DNA from: an uncultured Eubacteriales bacterium
Lineage (GTDB): Bacteria; Bacillota; Clostridia; Oscillospirales; CAG-272
Assembly (NCBI GenBank): GCA_900321265.1
Contig: ONVJ01000100.1
Span: 1 to 15,964 of the forward strand
Reading direction: 5' to 3'
Length of the DNA stretch: 15,964 nucleotides
The position numbers and the translations under genes were made by a program. This document shows, one piece after another, positions 6,796-13,830 of this stretch (positions are counted from its first letter, which is position 1; every line of letters begins with the position of its first letter). The notes under the pieces are model-generated. The model was not told the DNA's origin, did not search any database, and worked only from the letters and a program-made list of their open reading frames with translations.

Positions 6796-8580
6796 TCAGT
6801 CCTTCTTAAGTCTGGCTTCGAGCTGGTTGAGTTCCTTGTGCAGCTCGGCCGGGACTCTGTCGCCGACAAGGGCGTAGAAGTCTCTGATGTTGCCGATATC
6901 CTCAAGCCAGGAGGCGCGGTCGACCGAGAGGAGCTCCTTTACCGTGTCGGTGCCGATATCAAGGCCCTCGATGTTGATGTCCTCGGGCTTCGGCAGATAT
7001 CCGATCGGGGAGAGGTCGGCATCGATCTCGCCGGCGCATCTCTTGAGGATCCATTCGACGACGCGGAGGTTGTCGCCGAATCCCGGCCAGATGAAGTTGC
7101 CGTCCGAGTCGGTCCGGAACCAGTTGACGTGGAAGATCTTGGGCGGATTCGGGATGACCTTGCCCATGTCGAGCCAGTGCTGCCAGTAGTCGCCCATGTT
7201 GTATCCGACGAAGGGTCTCATCGCCATCGGGTCGCGGCGCACGACGCCGATCGCGCCCGCCGCGGCGGCGGTCGTCTCGGAGGCCATGATCGAGCCTACG
7301 AAGGTGCCGTTCTGCCAGGATGTCGACTGATATACCAGCGGAGCCGTCTTCGCTCTGCGTCCGCCGAAGATGATGGCGCTGACCGGAACTCCGGCCGGGT
7401 TGTTGAACTCGGAGGAGAGGCAGGGGCAGTTGGTCGCGACCGCGGTGAAGCGGCTGTTCGGATGTGCGCCGGAGGTGTTGATCTTGTCAGCCTTGTCGTA
7501 TTTCCTGTAGTCCCACTTCTCGCCCTTCCAGTTGACGGCGTTCTTCGGGGGATCGTTGTCAAGGCCCTCCCACCATACGGTGTTGTTGTCGAGATTGTGG
7601 CAGACGTTAGTGAAGATGGCGCCTTCGCGGGTGGTGGCGAGAGCGTTGGGGTTCGACTTTTCGTTAGTGCCGGGGGCGACTCCGAAGAAGCCGTTCTCGG
7701 GGTTCATCGCCCAGAGTCTTCCGTCGCTTCCGATCCTCAGCCAGGCGATGTCGTCGCCGACCGTCCAGACCTTATATCCCTTTTTGCGGTAGACCTCGGG
7801 CGGGATGAGCATGGCGAGGTTGGTCTTTCCGCATGCCGACGGGAAGGCGGCGCAGACATATTTGATCTGTCCGTCGGGGAATTCGACGCCGAGTATGAGC
7901 ATATGCTCGGCCATCCACCCCTCCTTGCGGCCGAGGAAGGAGGCGATGCGGAGCGCAAAGCACTTCTTGCCGAGAAGGACGTTTCCGCCGTATCCCGAGT
8001 TGACCGACCAGATGGTGTTGTCCTCGGGGAAGTGAACGATATATCTGTTCGCCTCGTCAAGCTGGGCCTTTGAGTGGAGGCCCTTGATGAAGCCGTCGCC
8101 GTCGCCGATCGCCTCGAGGACGTCGTTGCCGACGCGCGTCATGATGAGCATGTTGAGGACGACGTAGATCGAGTCGGTGAGCTCGATGCCGTATTTCGCG
8201 AAGTCGGAGCCGACGATCCCCATGGAGTAGGGGATCACGTACATCGTGCGGCCCTTCATCGAGTTTTTGAAGAGCTTTGAAAGTCTCGAGTAGCATTCGC
8301 CGGGCTCTATCCAGTTGTTGATGTTTCCGGCGTCCTCCTTCGTCTTCGTGCAGATGAAGGTCCTGGCCTCGACTCTGGCGACGTCGTTTATCGCCGTGCG
8401 GTGGAGATAACAGCCGGGGAGGAGATCCTGGTTGAGTTTTATCATCTCTCCGGTGGAGCAGGCTTCGGCGCGGAGCTCGTCGCGCTGCGCGTCGCTGCCG
8501 TCGATCCAGACGATCCTGTCGGGGCAGGTCATCTTTGCCATTTCTTTGATCCATTCGCGGACCGCTTTGTTGCTGGGCAT
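6796..8580 (-). CDS. pckG: Phosphoenolpyruvate carboxykinase (GTP)
   Basis: A 594-residue cytosolic enzyme converting oxaloacetate plus GTP to phosphoenolpyruvate, CO2 and GDP, the entry step of gluconeogenesis (or the reverse, CO2-fixing reaction in fermenters). GTP-type features are plain: kinase-1a/P-loop AFPSACGKTN (245-254), VGDDIAW (274-280), PENGFFGVAPGTN (294-306), MKGRTMYVIPYSMG (108-121) and the NSGYGGNVLLGKKC segment (194-207). This separates it from the ATP-type enzyme common in Bacillota. Length is normal and nothing is missing. AAGGAG eight bases before the ATG fixes the start. It is transcribed alone, from promoters at 8618-8662, and converges on the zinc-ribbon gene. pckA is an alternative symbol. 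Confidence 0.97.
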   Translation of the reverse strand: MPSNKAVREWIKEMAKMTCPDRIVWIDGSDAQRDELRAEACSTGEMIKLNQDLLPGCYLHRTAINDVARVEARTFICTKTKEDAGNINNWIEPGECYSRLSKLFKNSMKGRTMYVIPYSMGIVGSDFAKYGIELTDSIYVVLNMLIMTRVGNDVLEAIGDGDGFIKGLHSKAQLDEANRYIVHFPEDNTIWSVNSGYGGNVLLGKKCFALRIASFLGRKEGWMAEHMLILGVEFPDGQIKYVCAAFPSACGKTNLAMLIPPEVYRKKGYKVWTVGDDIAWLRIGSDGRLWAMNPENGFFGVAPGTNEKSNPNALATTREGAIFTNVCHNLDNNTVWWEGLDNDPPKNAVNWKGEKWDYRKYDKADKINTSGAHPNSRFTAVATNCPCLSSEFNNPAGVPVSAIIFGGRRAKTAPLVYQSTSWQNGTFVGSIMASETTAAAAGAIGVVRRDPMAMRPFVGYNMGDYWQHWLDMGKVIPNPPKIFHVNWFRTDSDGNFIWPGFGDNLRVVEWILKRCAGEIDADLSPIGYLPKPEDINIEGLDIGTDTVKELLSVDRASWLEDIGNIRDFYALVGDRVPAELHKELNQLEARLKKD

Positions 8581-8617
8581 GTGGTTTTCTCCTTGAATTC
8601 AAAATTTCTACTCTTAT

Positions 8618-8646
8618 ATTATACAACAAAACCGATCATATTTCAA
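8618..8646 (-). promoter_or_regulatory. Proximal promoter of pckG
   Basis: On the minus strand TTGAAA (8641-8646), a 17-base spacer and TATAAT (8618-8623). The start would be near 8611, giving a leader of about 30 bases before the pckG ATG. Confidence 0.82.
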
Positions 8647-8662
8647 TAGTCAGAAATGTCAA
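8635..8662 (-). promoter_or_regulatory. Possible distal promoter of pckG
   Basis: On the minus strand TTGACA (8657-8662), a 16-base spacer and TATGAT (8635-8640). Its -10 box lies within the spacer of the proximal promoter, so the two would compete for RNA polymerase. The -35 is perfect and the -10 is one base off consensus. Confidence 0.5.
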
Positions 8663-8877
8663 GTTTTCAAAGAAGTCCCGTCAGGATGCCGCGGGAGGGC
8701 GGGGCGGAGTCTTCATTGACCTTCCGATATGCTTCCAGGATGAATTAATATCAAAGCGCCGTATTCCTGCGGCTGTGTCCGGCGCGCTAAGCGGAGAGGT
8801 TTTTTCCGCGCCGCGGGATCAGCCCGGGATTTGTGCGATTTTTTAAAAAATCAGTTTATTTTTTGTTTCGCATGTGA
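8663..8877. other. Divergent intergenic region with hairpins and an AT palindrome
   Basis: This non-coding stretch separates pckG from the ABC export genes. It holds GC-rich inverted repeats that compete for the same bases: GCGCCG 8756-8761 can pair with 8780-8785, while CGGCGCG 8780-8786 can pair with CGCGCCG 8807-8813, whose loop contains a T6 run (8800-8805). A perfect 16-bp palindrome, GATTTTTTAAAAAATC (8837-8852), lies just upstream of the plus-strand -10 box, in the place of an UP element or operator. I see no ORF with coding character and no clear promoter inside it. Confidence 0.5.
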
Positions 8878-8883
8878 TATAAT
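8855..8883 (+). promoter_or_regulatory. Extended -10 promoter of the FtsX-type ABC operon
   Basis: TATAAT (8878-8883) is preceded by TGA (8875-8877), an extended -10. The corresponding -35 position (8855-8860, TTTATT) is poor, so recognition should rely on the extended -10 and the AT-rich upstream tract. The start would be near 8890. Confidence 0.7.
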
Positions 8884-8889
8884 ACGTTT

Positions 8890-8993
8890 ATAACTGCATG
8901 ACTGCCCGACGCCCGGTCTTTGACGGTGCCGGGTTGCAGTCGATTTTCAGCGCTGCGGGGAGCCTTCCTTCGCTCCCGGGAACAGAGGTTAAC
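8890..8993 (+). promoter_or_regulatory. Structured 5' leader of the ABC permease gene
   Basis: About 100 bases lie between the predicted start and the favoured GTG. They fold into an imperfect hairpin (GACTGC 8900-8905 with GCAGTC 8936-8941, and inside it CCCGG 8912-8916 with CCGGG 8929-8933), then a second hairpin (GGGAGC 8958-8963 with GCTCCC 8972-8977), followed by AGAGG (8984-8988). It matches no riboswitch class I recognise. If translation instead began at the ATG at 8898, this stretch would be coding. Confidence 0.5.
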
Positions 8994-11318
8994 GTGGCTT
9001 ACAGAAGACCATATTACAACGAAGACCACAAGCTGGTGAGGTACGGTCCGGTCGATTTTATCAAGGACAGCATCGGCGCGGTCATACGCTTTTTCTCCCC
9101 CTCCAACATAAAATTCGCCTTCAGGAGCGTTACGGCGGGATTTCGCGAGTTTGCCGCCTTCTTCGTCGCGCTGTCTCTCCTGCAGTCGCTCTTCTGGATG
9201 ATCTGGCTGAGAAACGACAGCTACGCCGCCGAGGCGAAAAAAGAGGCATATTCCGGCGAAGGCTACAACCTGATAGTCGAGGGGATAGACGAGGAGGCCT
9301 GGGCCGACCTCTACAACAAGCAGTTCGTCTTCGCCGAAGCCAGGACGGTCGAGGAGCGCGGATATGAACGCATGGACCGCGAGACCTACTTCACCGGATC
9401 GGCGGAATACATGATCAGACTCAAGTTCGTCCTCACCGAGGACAGCGTCGAATACTGCGGAAGGTTCGCGAGAAAATACACCCTCAACCGAGAGGAGTTC
9501 AGCCTCAGCTATGGCGAGAGGACCGGCTATCTCGGAAAGATAGCGAGTGTCCGCGGACGCTCGGTGCTGACGACTGTCTTAGCCGGACTCCTTGCCGCGG
9601 CGATACTGATGCTGCTCTTCTATATCCGAACCAACCGCAACAAGTTCATGTACGGGATCTTCGTATCCTTCGGCGGAGGCTTCAGCAAGCTGATGGAGAC
9701 CGCGGGCTGGGAGATGTTCGCGGTGGCGATACTGACCTTCCTTCCGTCGGCGGGCCTGTCCTGCCTTGCCTATTTCCTGATCGCGAGGTTCCAGGGGGCG
9801 GAATTCGTCTTCCTTCCGCAAAGGATCCCCGTCGCTTTGCTCTGGATCCTCTGCGCGGTACTGCTGGCCGCTGTTCCCGGAATATTCGTACTTACCCGCA
9901 GGACACCGGTCGCCCTGCTTACCGCCGCAGACAACTCGAACTATGTGTCGTCTCCCAGAAGATCCTTCCGGATCTTCGGTAAATCTTTTCCATATCATTA
10001 CGAGCTCTACGGCTTCGTGAGATTCAGGAAATACTACGCGATGGTGCTTCTTTCAGCGGTACTCTTCACTTCGCTCTTCTCATGCGGGCTCTTCTTCGCG
10101 GATATGAAAAGGGCTGAGGGAGAGGCGGCGCATCCCGCCTTCACCGTCACCTCGGGAGGCGAAGAGATAGATCCGCTCGACATAGACGCTCTTGCCGACA
10201 TCCCCGGAGTGAAATATATTTCGTTCGGGTCATACGTCTTTGCGACCGAGCTGAGATCGATCGTCCTGCTGAGCGACAGGCAGGCGGCCGGCATATCCTC
10301 AAAGACTGTAAAGGACAGGACTACCGGCCTTGTCGCCGACAACAACGTCAGGTACGGGCTGCTCTCTGAAAGACTGGTCACCGAGACCGCGAAGGGGATG
10401 TGGTCGGTCGAGGGCGATCTGTCAAAGGTCGCGGGATCCGACATTTACGTCGCGGTATCCACGACGGTGAGCAACCGCTACGCGATGGATTTCAGGGTGG
10501 GGGACAGCATAAGGATCGGCGTTTTCGAGTCGGCAGGCAGACCGTTATCATTTGAAAAGCCCGATCGGCTCTACGCTCTTTCGATGCTCGTCAACGAGGC
10601 GTATTTCGATTATATCGACGTCACGGTGGCGGCGGTCGTCGACGACGGCGACACATCCGACACCTACTGCATATATCTTTCCGACAGTCTTTTTGAAAAA
10701 GTGACAAAGAGAGACGCGTCGGTGACCGAAGCGGATATCTATCTCGATCAGACTGTCAGGACGCTCGATCTCGGCGGGATCCGCGAGTCGGTCGTAAAGA
10801 TCATGACGGGATATGACGGATACAGCGTGAAATCCCTCGACGCGGTGTTCGACTACAATCTTTACAAGAGAGCAGGGGAGAGACTGCCGATCGTCATCTG
10901 TGCGGCGGCGATACTTCTCATCAGCCCGATGGTCTGGATCTTCTCGCAGGCGGCCTTCAGCGCCAAGCGCGAGACCGAGATCTATATGCTCTCGGCGATG
11001 GGCGGGACCGACCGCGATCTGTGGAAGCTCTTCCTCTTCTCGGGAGGTATCCTCGCGCTCCTGGCGTCCGCCGTCACGGCGGCCCTCGGATCGCTGATAA
11101 ACTACGGAGTCTTCTGCTTCGCCAACTATCTGCTGCCTTCTCTGGGGATGGGAGAGAGCGTCAGATACAGATACCTGTTCTCGGTCCCCGGCTTCCTGAT
11201 CTGCGTGCTTCTGTCGGCTGCCGGCGCCCTGCTCTCGACCTGCCTTCCCTTCATCACCTACAAAAAGAACCGCGACAGGACCGAACGCGCCGCGTCGGGC
11301 GAGGTCAGGCGGGGCTGA
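8994..11318 (+). CDS. ABC transporter permease, FtsX-like, two halves
   Basis: A large permease, 774 residues from the GTG at 8994. Eight membrane segments are visible at about 53-72, 191-212, 241-263, 280-302, 348-368, 631-655, 679-712 and 729-756. They form two FtsX-like four-helix units with a small outside domain (73-190) and a large one (369-630). The second unit has the typical KRETEIYMLSAMGG loop contacting the ATPase. Such permeases export or extract lipids, lipoproteins or peptides, or give antimicrobial-peptide resistance. GTG is preferred because AGAGG precedes it by five bases and residues after it (AYRRPYYNEDHK) look like a normal cytoplasmic N-terminus; the in-frame ATG at 8898 would lie about 8 bases from the transcript start with no ribosome binding site. 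The ATPase follows 78 bases downstream. The substrate is unknown. Confidence 0.85.
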   Translation: MAYRRPYYNEDHKLVRYGPVDFIKDSIGAVIRFFSPSNIKFAFRSVTAGFREFAAFFVALSLLQSLFWMIWLRNDSYAAEAKKEAYSGEGYNLIVEGIDEEAWADLYNKQFVFAEARTVEERGYERMDRETYFTGSAEYMIRLKFVLTEDSVEYCGRFARKYTLNREEFSLSYGERTGYLGKIASVRGRSVLTTVLAGLLAAAILMLLFYIRTNRNKFMYGIFVSFGGGFSKLMETAGWEMFAVAILTFLPSAGLSCLAYFLIARFQGAEFVFLPQRIPVALLWILCAVLLAAVPGIFVLTRRTPVALLTAADNSNYVSSPRRSFRIFGKSFPYHYELYGFVRFRKYYAMVLLSAVLFTSLFSCGLFFADMKRAEGEAAHPAFTVTSGGEEIDPLDIDALADIPGVKYISFGSYVFATELRSIVLLSDRQAAGISSKTVKDRTTGLVADNNVRYGLLSERLVTETAKGMWSVEGDLSKVAGSDIYVAVSTTVSNRYAMDFRVGDSIRIGVFESAGRPLSFEKPDRLYALSMLVNEAYFDYIDVTVAAVVDDGDTSDTYCIYLSDSLFEKVTKRDASVTEADIYLDQTVRTLDLGGIRESVVKIMTGYDGYSVKSLDAVFDYNLYKRAGERLPIVICAAAILLISPMVWIFSQAAFSAKRETEIYMLSAMGGTDRDLWKLFLFSGGILALLASAVTAALGSLINYGVFCFANYLLPSLGMGESVRYRYLFSVPGFLICVLLSAAGALLSTCLPFITYKKNRDRTERAASGEVRRG

Positions 11319-11396
11319 CGGCCCATCGGCAGGGAAGGCCCGGGCGGCATGCCGCGATGAATAATATCGAAAAAAGACAAACATCGGAGAATCGAT

Positions 11397-12098
11397 ATGG
11401 AGAATAAGAAAAGCGGAAGGATCATCCTTCAGGCAAAGGATATCATAAAACAGTACAAACAGTACGATTCGGTCGTGACCGCGGTCGACCGCGCGACCTT
11501 CGAGGTCTCGGACGGGGAGTTCGTCGCGATAATCGGTGCGTCGGGCTCGGGCAAGTCGACTCTGCTGCACATCTGCGCAGGACTTGACCGCCCGAATTCC
11601 GGGACCGTCTCGGTCAGGGGCAACGAGCTTACCGCGATGGGCCCCGACGAGCTCGCCGTCTTTCGGGGCAACTATCTCGGGATGATATTCCAGAACCACA
11701 ACCTCATACCCCAGTTCACGGCGCTTGAGAACATACTCGTTCCGACGCTGATGTGCAACAAGCCCGACACCTCCTATGAGGAGCATCTCAAGAAGCTTGT
11801 CGCGACGCTCAAGATCGCCGACAGGCTCCACCATCTTCCCAGCGAGCTGTCGGGAGGACAGCAGCAGCGCGTCGCCATCGCGAGGGCGCTCATCAACCGC
11901 CCTCAGGTCGTCTTCGCGGACGAGCCGACCGGAAACCTTGACAGGGCGAACGCCGACGAGGTCCTCGAGCTTCTCATGCAGACAAAGGAAGTCATGAGAC
12001 AGACGCTGATAATCGTTACCCACGACATGTCGATCGCCGCGAAGGCCGACCGCATCCTGAAGATGGACAACGGGAAGCTCGAGCCCTACCGCGGCTGA
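11397..12098 (+). CDS. ABC transporter ATP-binding protein, MacB/LolD type
   Basis: A complete 233-residue nucleotide-binding subunit: Walker A GASGSGKST (47-55), Q-loop Q99, signature LSGGQQQR (151-158), Walker B VVFADEP (171-177) followed by TGNLD, and switch histidine H209. The GNLD D-loop and overall length place it in the MacB/LolD/FtsE-like group that drives FtsX-type permeases, agreeing with the gene just upstream. GGAGA eight bases before the ATG supports the start. No two-component system lies beside the pair, unlike BceAB-type resistance loci. The two genes probably form a bicistronic unit from the promoter at 8855-8883. Confidence 0.94.
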   Translation: MENKKSGRIILQAKDIIKQYKQYDSVVTAVDRATFEVSDGEFVAIIGASGSGKSTLLHICAGLDRPNSGTVSVRGNELTAMGPDELAVFRGNYLGMIFQNHNLIPQFTALENILVPTLMCNKPDTSYEEHLKKLVATLKIADRLHHLPSELSGGQQQRVAIARALINRPQVVFADEPTGNLDRANADEVLELLMQTKEVMRQTLIIVTHDMSIAAKADRILKMDNGKLEPYRG

Positions 12099-12134
12099 TG
12101 CGATCCTCCCGCCGCGCCGCTTCATGCTTCTTTC

Positions 12135-12178
12135 TTTCCACTTCGCGAGAGGAGAAGAAAAAGGGGAAATCATTTTTT
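12135..12178 (+). terminator. Possible weak terminator of the ABC export operon
   Basis: TTTCC (12135-12139) can pair with GGAAA (12165-12169), with an inner CTTC/GAAG pairing (12141-12144/12154-12157), and a T6 run follows at 12173-12178. The stem is short and asymmetric. It lies 37 bases after the ATPase stop and just before the next promoter, where a terminator is expected. Confidence 0.35.
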
Positions 12179-12196
12179 CGATTTCAGCATTTTCCC

Positions 12197-12225
12197 TTGA
12201 CATCCGTGACGGTTTAGAGTATAAT
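12197..12225 (+). promoter_or_regulatory. Promoter of the riboswitch-controlled nucleoside importer
   Basis: TTGACA (12197-12202) and TATAAT (12220-12225) are both consensus, with a 17-base spacer. The start would be near 12232. An inverted repeat, AAGGGGAAAT (12161-12170) with ATTTTCCCTT (12189-12198), runs into the first bases of the -35 box and could be an operator. Confidence 0.92.
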
Positions 12226-12230
12226 TAAAC

Positions 12231-12251
12231 AGAGGTTTGAAAAAGACCTCT
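12231..12251 (+). other. Hairpin at the 5' end of the importer transcript
   Basis: AGAGGT (12231-12236) and ACCTCT (12246-12251) pair around a 9-base loop right at the predicted transcript start. Such 5'-terminal stems usually protect an mRNA from degradation. It is separate from the aptamer, whose P1 stem starts six bases later. Confidence 0.6.
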
Positions 12252-12256
12252 TGAGA

Positions 12257-12324
12257 GCTTATATAATATCTGTGATAAGGTCAGAAAGTTTCTACCGGAC
12301 ACCGTAAATAGTCCGACTATAAGC
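12257..12324 (+). promoter_or_regulatory. Guanine riboswitch aptamer (purine class)
   Basis: A three-way junction closely matching the purine riboswitch of Bacillus xpt. P1 is GCTTATA (12257-12263) with TATAAGC (12318-12324). P2 is a four-pair stem (TCTG/CAGA) with loop GATAAGG. The J2/3 element GTTTCTACC is intact. P3 is CGGAC/GTCCG with loop bases CCGTAAA. The GG of loop 2 (12279-12280) and CC of loop 3 (12302-12303), needed for the loop-loop contact, are kept. The specificity base equivalent to position 74 is C (12317), which selects guanine (or hypoxanthine) over adenine. A U-U mismatch replaces the top P2 pair. It controls the importer genes downstream. Confidence 0.95.
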
Positions 12325-12372
12325 ACGATATCCGAATATTGTCAGCCCGCGGCCCAGGCCGCGGGGCAAGCC

Positions 12373-12418
12373 GACGGGATAGACGTGCGACAGGCAGGTC
12401 TGTCCCGCCTCTCTTTTT
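12373..12418 (+). terminator. Riboswitch-controlled terminator with competing antiterminator
   Basis: GACGGGATAGAC (12373-12384) pairs with GTCTGTCCCGCC (12398-12409), 12 positions with one mismatch, followed by TCTCTTTTT. An antiterminator is visible: GCACG (12323-12327) with CGTGC (12384-12388) and TATCC (12329-12333) with GGATA (12377-12381). It would capture the 5' arm of the terminator and take the last two bases of P1. A GC-rich hairpin (12346-12354/12357-12365) sits inside the antiterminator loop. The prediction is that guanine binding stabilises P1, frees the terminator and stops transcription. Confidence 0.82.
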
Positions 12419-12492
12419 CCTTCGCTTCCTGCGTTGCTTTCAGCCCTTTCCTCAACCGGTATTCAATAATTTTTTATAAAGGAGATTGAAAC

Positions 12493-13728
12493 ATGAAAAA
12501 GTTTCTTTCCGCCGCTCTCGCGCTTGTGATCGTTATTTCGACGGTCTTCGCTCTCGCTTCCTGCGGAGACAAGGCCGACGGCTTCAAGCCGGTCGCCAAA
12601 GAAGACCTCAAGATCGGTATGATCACCCTTCACGACGACAGCTCCACCTACGACAAGAACTTCATCGAGTCGATGTACAGAGCCCTTGAGAACAAGGGAC
12701 TGAACAGGGACCAGCTCGTCCTCTACACCGGCATCGACGAGACAGAGGCCTGCTACAACACCGCCAAGGCCTGCGCCAATGACGGCTGCCAGGTGGTATT
12801 TGCCGATTCCTTCGGCCACGAGGACTTCATGATCCAGGCCGCCCAGGAATTCAAATCGGTCAGATTCTGCCACGCCACCGGAACCAAGGCCCACACCGTC
12901 AAGCTCGCCAACTTCTCGAACGCCTTCGCCTCCATCTATGAAGGCAGATACCTCGCCGGCATCGCCGCCGGACTCAAGCTCAACGAGATGATCGAATCCG
13001 GAAAGATCACCGCCGATCAGGCCGTCATGGGCTACGTCGGAGCTTATACCTACGCGGAAGTCATGTCTGGATACACCTCCTTCTATCTCGGCGCGAAATC
13101 CGTCTGCCCGTCGGTCACTATGAAGGTCAGATTCACCGGCTCATGGTATGACACCGACAAGGAAGCCGCCGCCGCCAAGGCTCTCATCGAGACCGACAAG
13201 TGCGTTCTCATTTCTCAGCACGCCGATTCCTACGGAGCTCCCAATACCTGTGAGGCCGCCGGTGTTCCGAACATCTCCTACAACGGCAGCACCGAGGCTC
13301 AGGGCCCCAACACCTATATCGTCTCCTCCAAGATCGACTGGACTCCCTACTTCGAGTACATGATCGACTGCGTCGTCAAGGGCGAAGCCATCGCCACCGA
13401 CTGGACCGGAACCATCCAGACCGGATCGGTCAAGCTTGAGGCCGTCAATACGAAGGTCGCCGCCGCCGGAACCCAGGACGCGATCAACGCCGCGAAGGCC
13501 CAGTTCGAGGCCGGCACCCTCAAGGTGTTCGACACCGCCAAGGACAACTTCATCACGGTAGACGGCAAGAAGCTTGAATCCTATCTCGCCGACGTCGACA
13601 CCGACGCCAAATTCGAAAAGGATACCGAGGTCGTCAAGGACGGATACTTCCACGAATCGGAATACAGATCCGCTCCTTACTTCGATGTAACTATCGACGG
13701 CATCACTCTTATCAACACCGCGTTCTGA
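12493..13728 (+). CDS. BMP-family purine nucleoside-binding lipoprotein of an ABC importer
   Basis: A 411-residue binding protein. The signal peptide (MKKFLSAALALVIVIS...) ends at a lipobox LASC with C24 lipidated, so the protein is tethered outside the membrane. The mature part follows the BMP/Med (PnrA-like) pattern: KIGMITLHDDSSTYDKNFIES near the start, VVFADSFGHEDFM, GRYLAGIAAGL, VMGYVGAYTYAEV, and ISQHADSYGAPNTCEAAGV towards the second lobe. Members bind guanosine, inosine or other nucleosides. AAAGGAG eight bases before the ATG is a strong site. The guanine riboswitch directly upstream agrees with purine nucleoside uptake. Codons are strongly biased towards C/G endings, consistent with high expression. 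Confidence 0.94.
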   Translation: MKKFLSAALALVIVISTVFALASCGDKADGFKPVAKEDLKIGMITLHDDSSTYDKNFIESMYRALENKGLNRDQLVLYTGIDETEACYNTAKACANDGCQVVFADSFGHEDFMIQAAQEFKSVRFCHATGTKAHTVKLANFSNAFASIYEGRYLAGIAAGLKLNEMIESGKITADQAVMGYVGAYTYAEVMSGYTSFYLGAKSVCPSVTMKVRFTGSWYDTDKEAAAAKALIETDKCVLISQHADSYGAPNTCEAAGVPNISYNGSTEAQGPNTYIVSSKIDWTPYFEYMIDCVVKGEAIATDWTGTIQTGSVKLEAVNTKVAAAGTQDAINAAKAQFEAGTLKVFDTAKDNFITVDGKKLESYLADVDTDAKFEKDTEVVKDGYFHESEYRSAPYFDVTIDGITLINTAF

Positions 13729-13758
13729 TCCCCGGGATCACTGACGCGCCAATGGCAA

Positions 13759-13804
13759 GGCAAAGCGGAGCCTTCCGGCTCCGCTTTGCCCGAATTTTGT
13801 TTTT
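13759..13804 (+). terminator. Internal terminator hairpin between binding protein and ATPase genes
   Basis: A perfect 14-bp stem (13759-13772 with 13777-13790) with a TTCC tetraloop is followed by CGAATTTTGTTTTT. It is the strongest hairpin in the importer operon. The ATPase gene starts 27 bases after the T-rich tract and no second promoter is evident, so partial read-through is expected. The stem can also protect the 3' end of the binding-protein mRNA. Confidence 0.88.
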
Positions 13805-13830
13805 ATTATCCGCTTCAACAGGAGCCGCAG

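Noticed and set aside
6775..8073. A 432-codon open frame on the plus strand
   Set aside because: It is antisense to pckG, whose kinase motifs are intact along the full length. The translation is Val/Asp/Gly-rich without recognisable motifs.
8898..8993. ATG at 8898 as the permease start
   Set aside because: It lies about 8 bases after the predicted transcript start, has no ribosome binding site, and the first 32 residues would encode a hairpin-forming leader. The GTG at 8994 has AGAGG at good spacing. Kept as an alternative, not excluded.
8994..12098. BceAB-type antimicrobial-peptide resistance module
   Set aside because: The permease has eight predicted membrane segments in two FtsX halves, each with its own outside domain, rather than the ten-segment BceB layout, and no histidine kinase or response regulator is adjacent. 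Left as a generic FtsX-type export system.
10548..12203. A 551-codon open frame on the minus strand
   Set aside because: It lies antisense to the end of the permease and the whole ATPase gene, both of which carry clear family motifs. Its translation is Arg/Glu/Asp-rich low-complexity sequence typical of a GC-rich shadow frame.
12257..12324. Adenine or 2'-deoxyguanosine riboswitch
   Set aside because: The specificity base is C, not U, which rules out adenine, and the J2/3 core GTTTCTACC is the unaltered guanine-type sequence.
13786..13830. TTG at 13786 as the ATPase start
   Set aside because: It falls inside the 3' arm of the terminator hairpin and has no ribosome binding site; the GTG at 13831 has GGAG six bases upstream.
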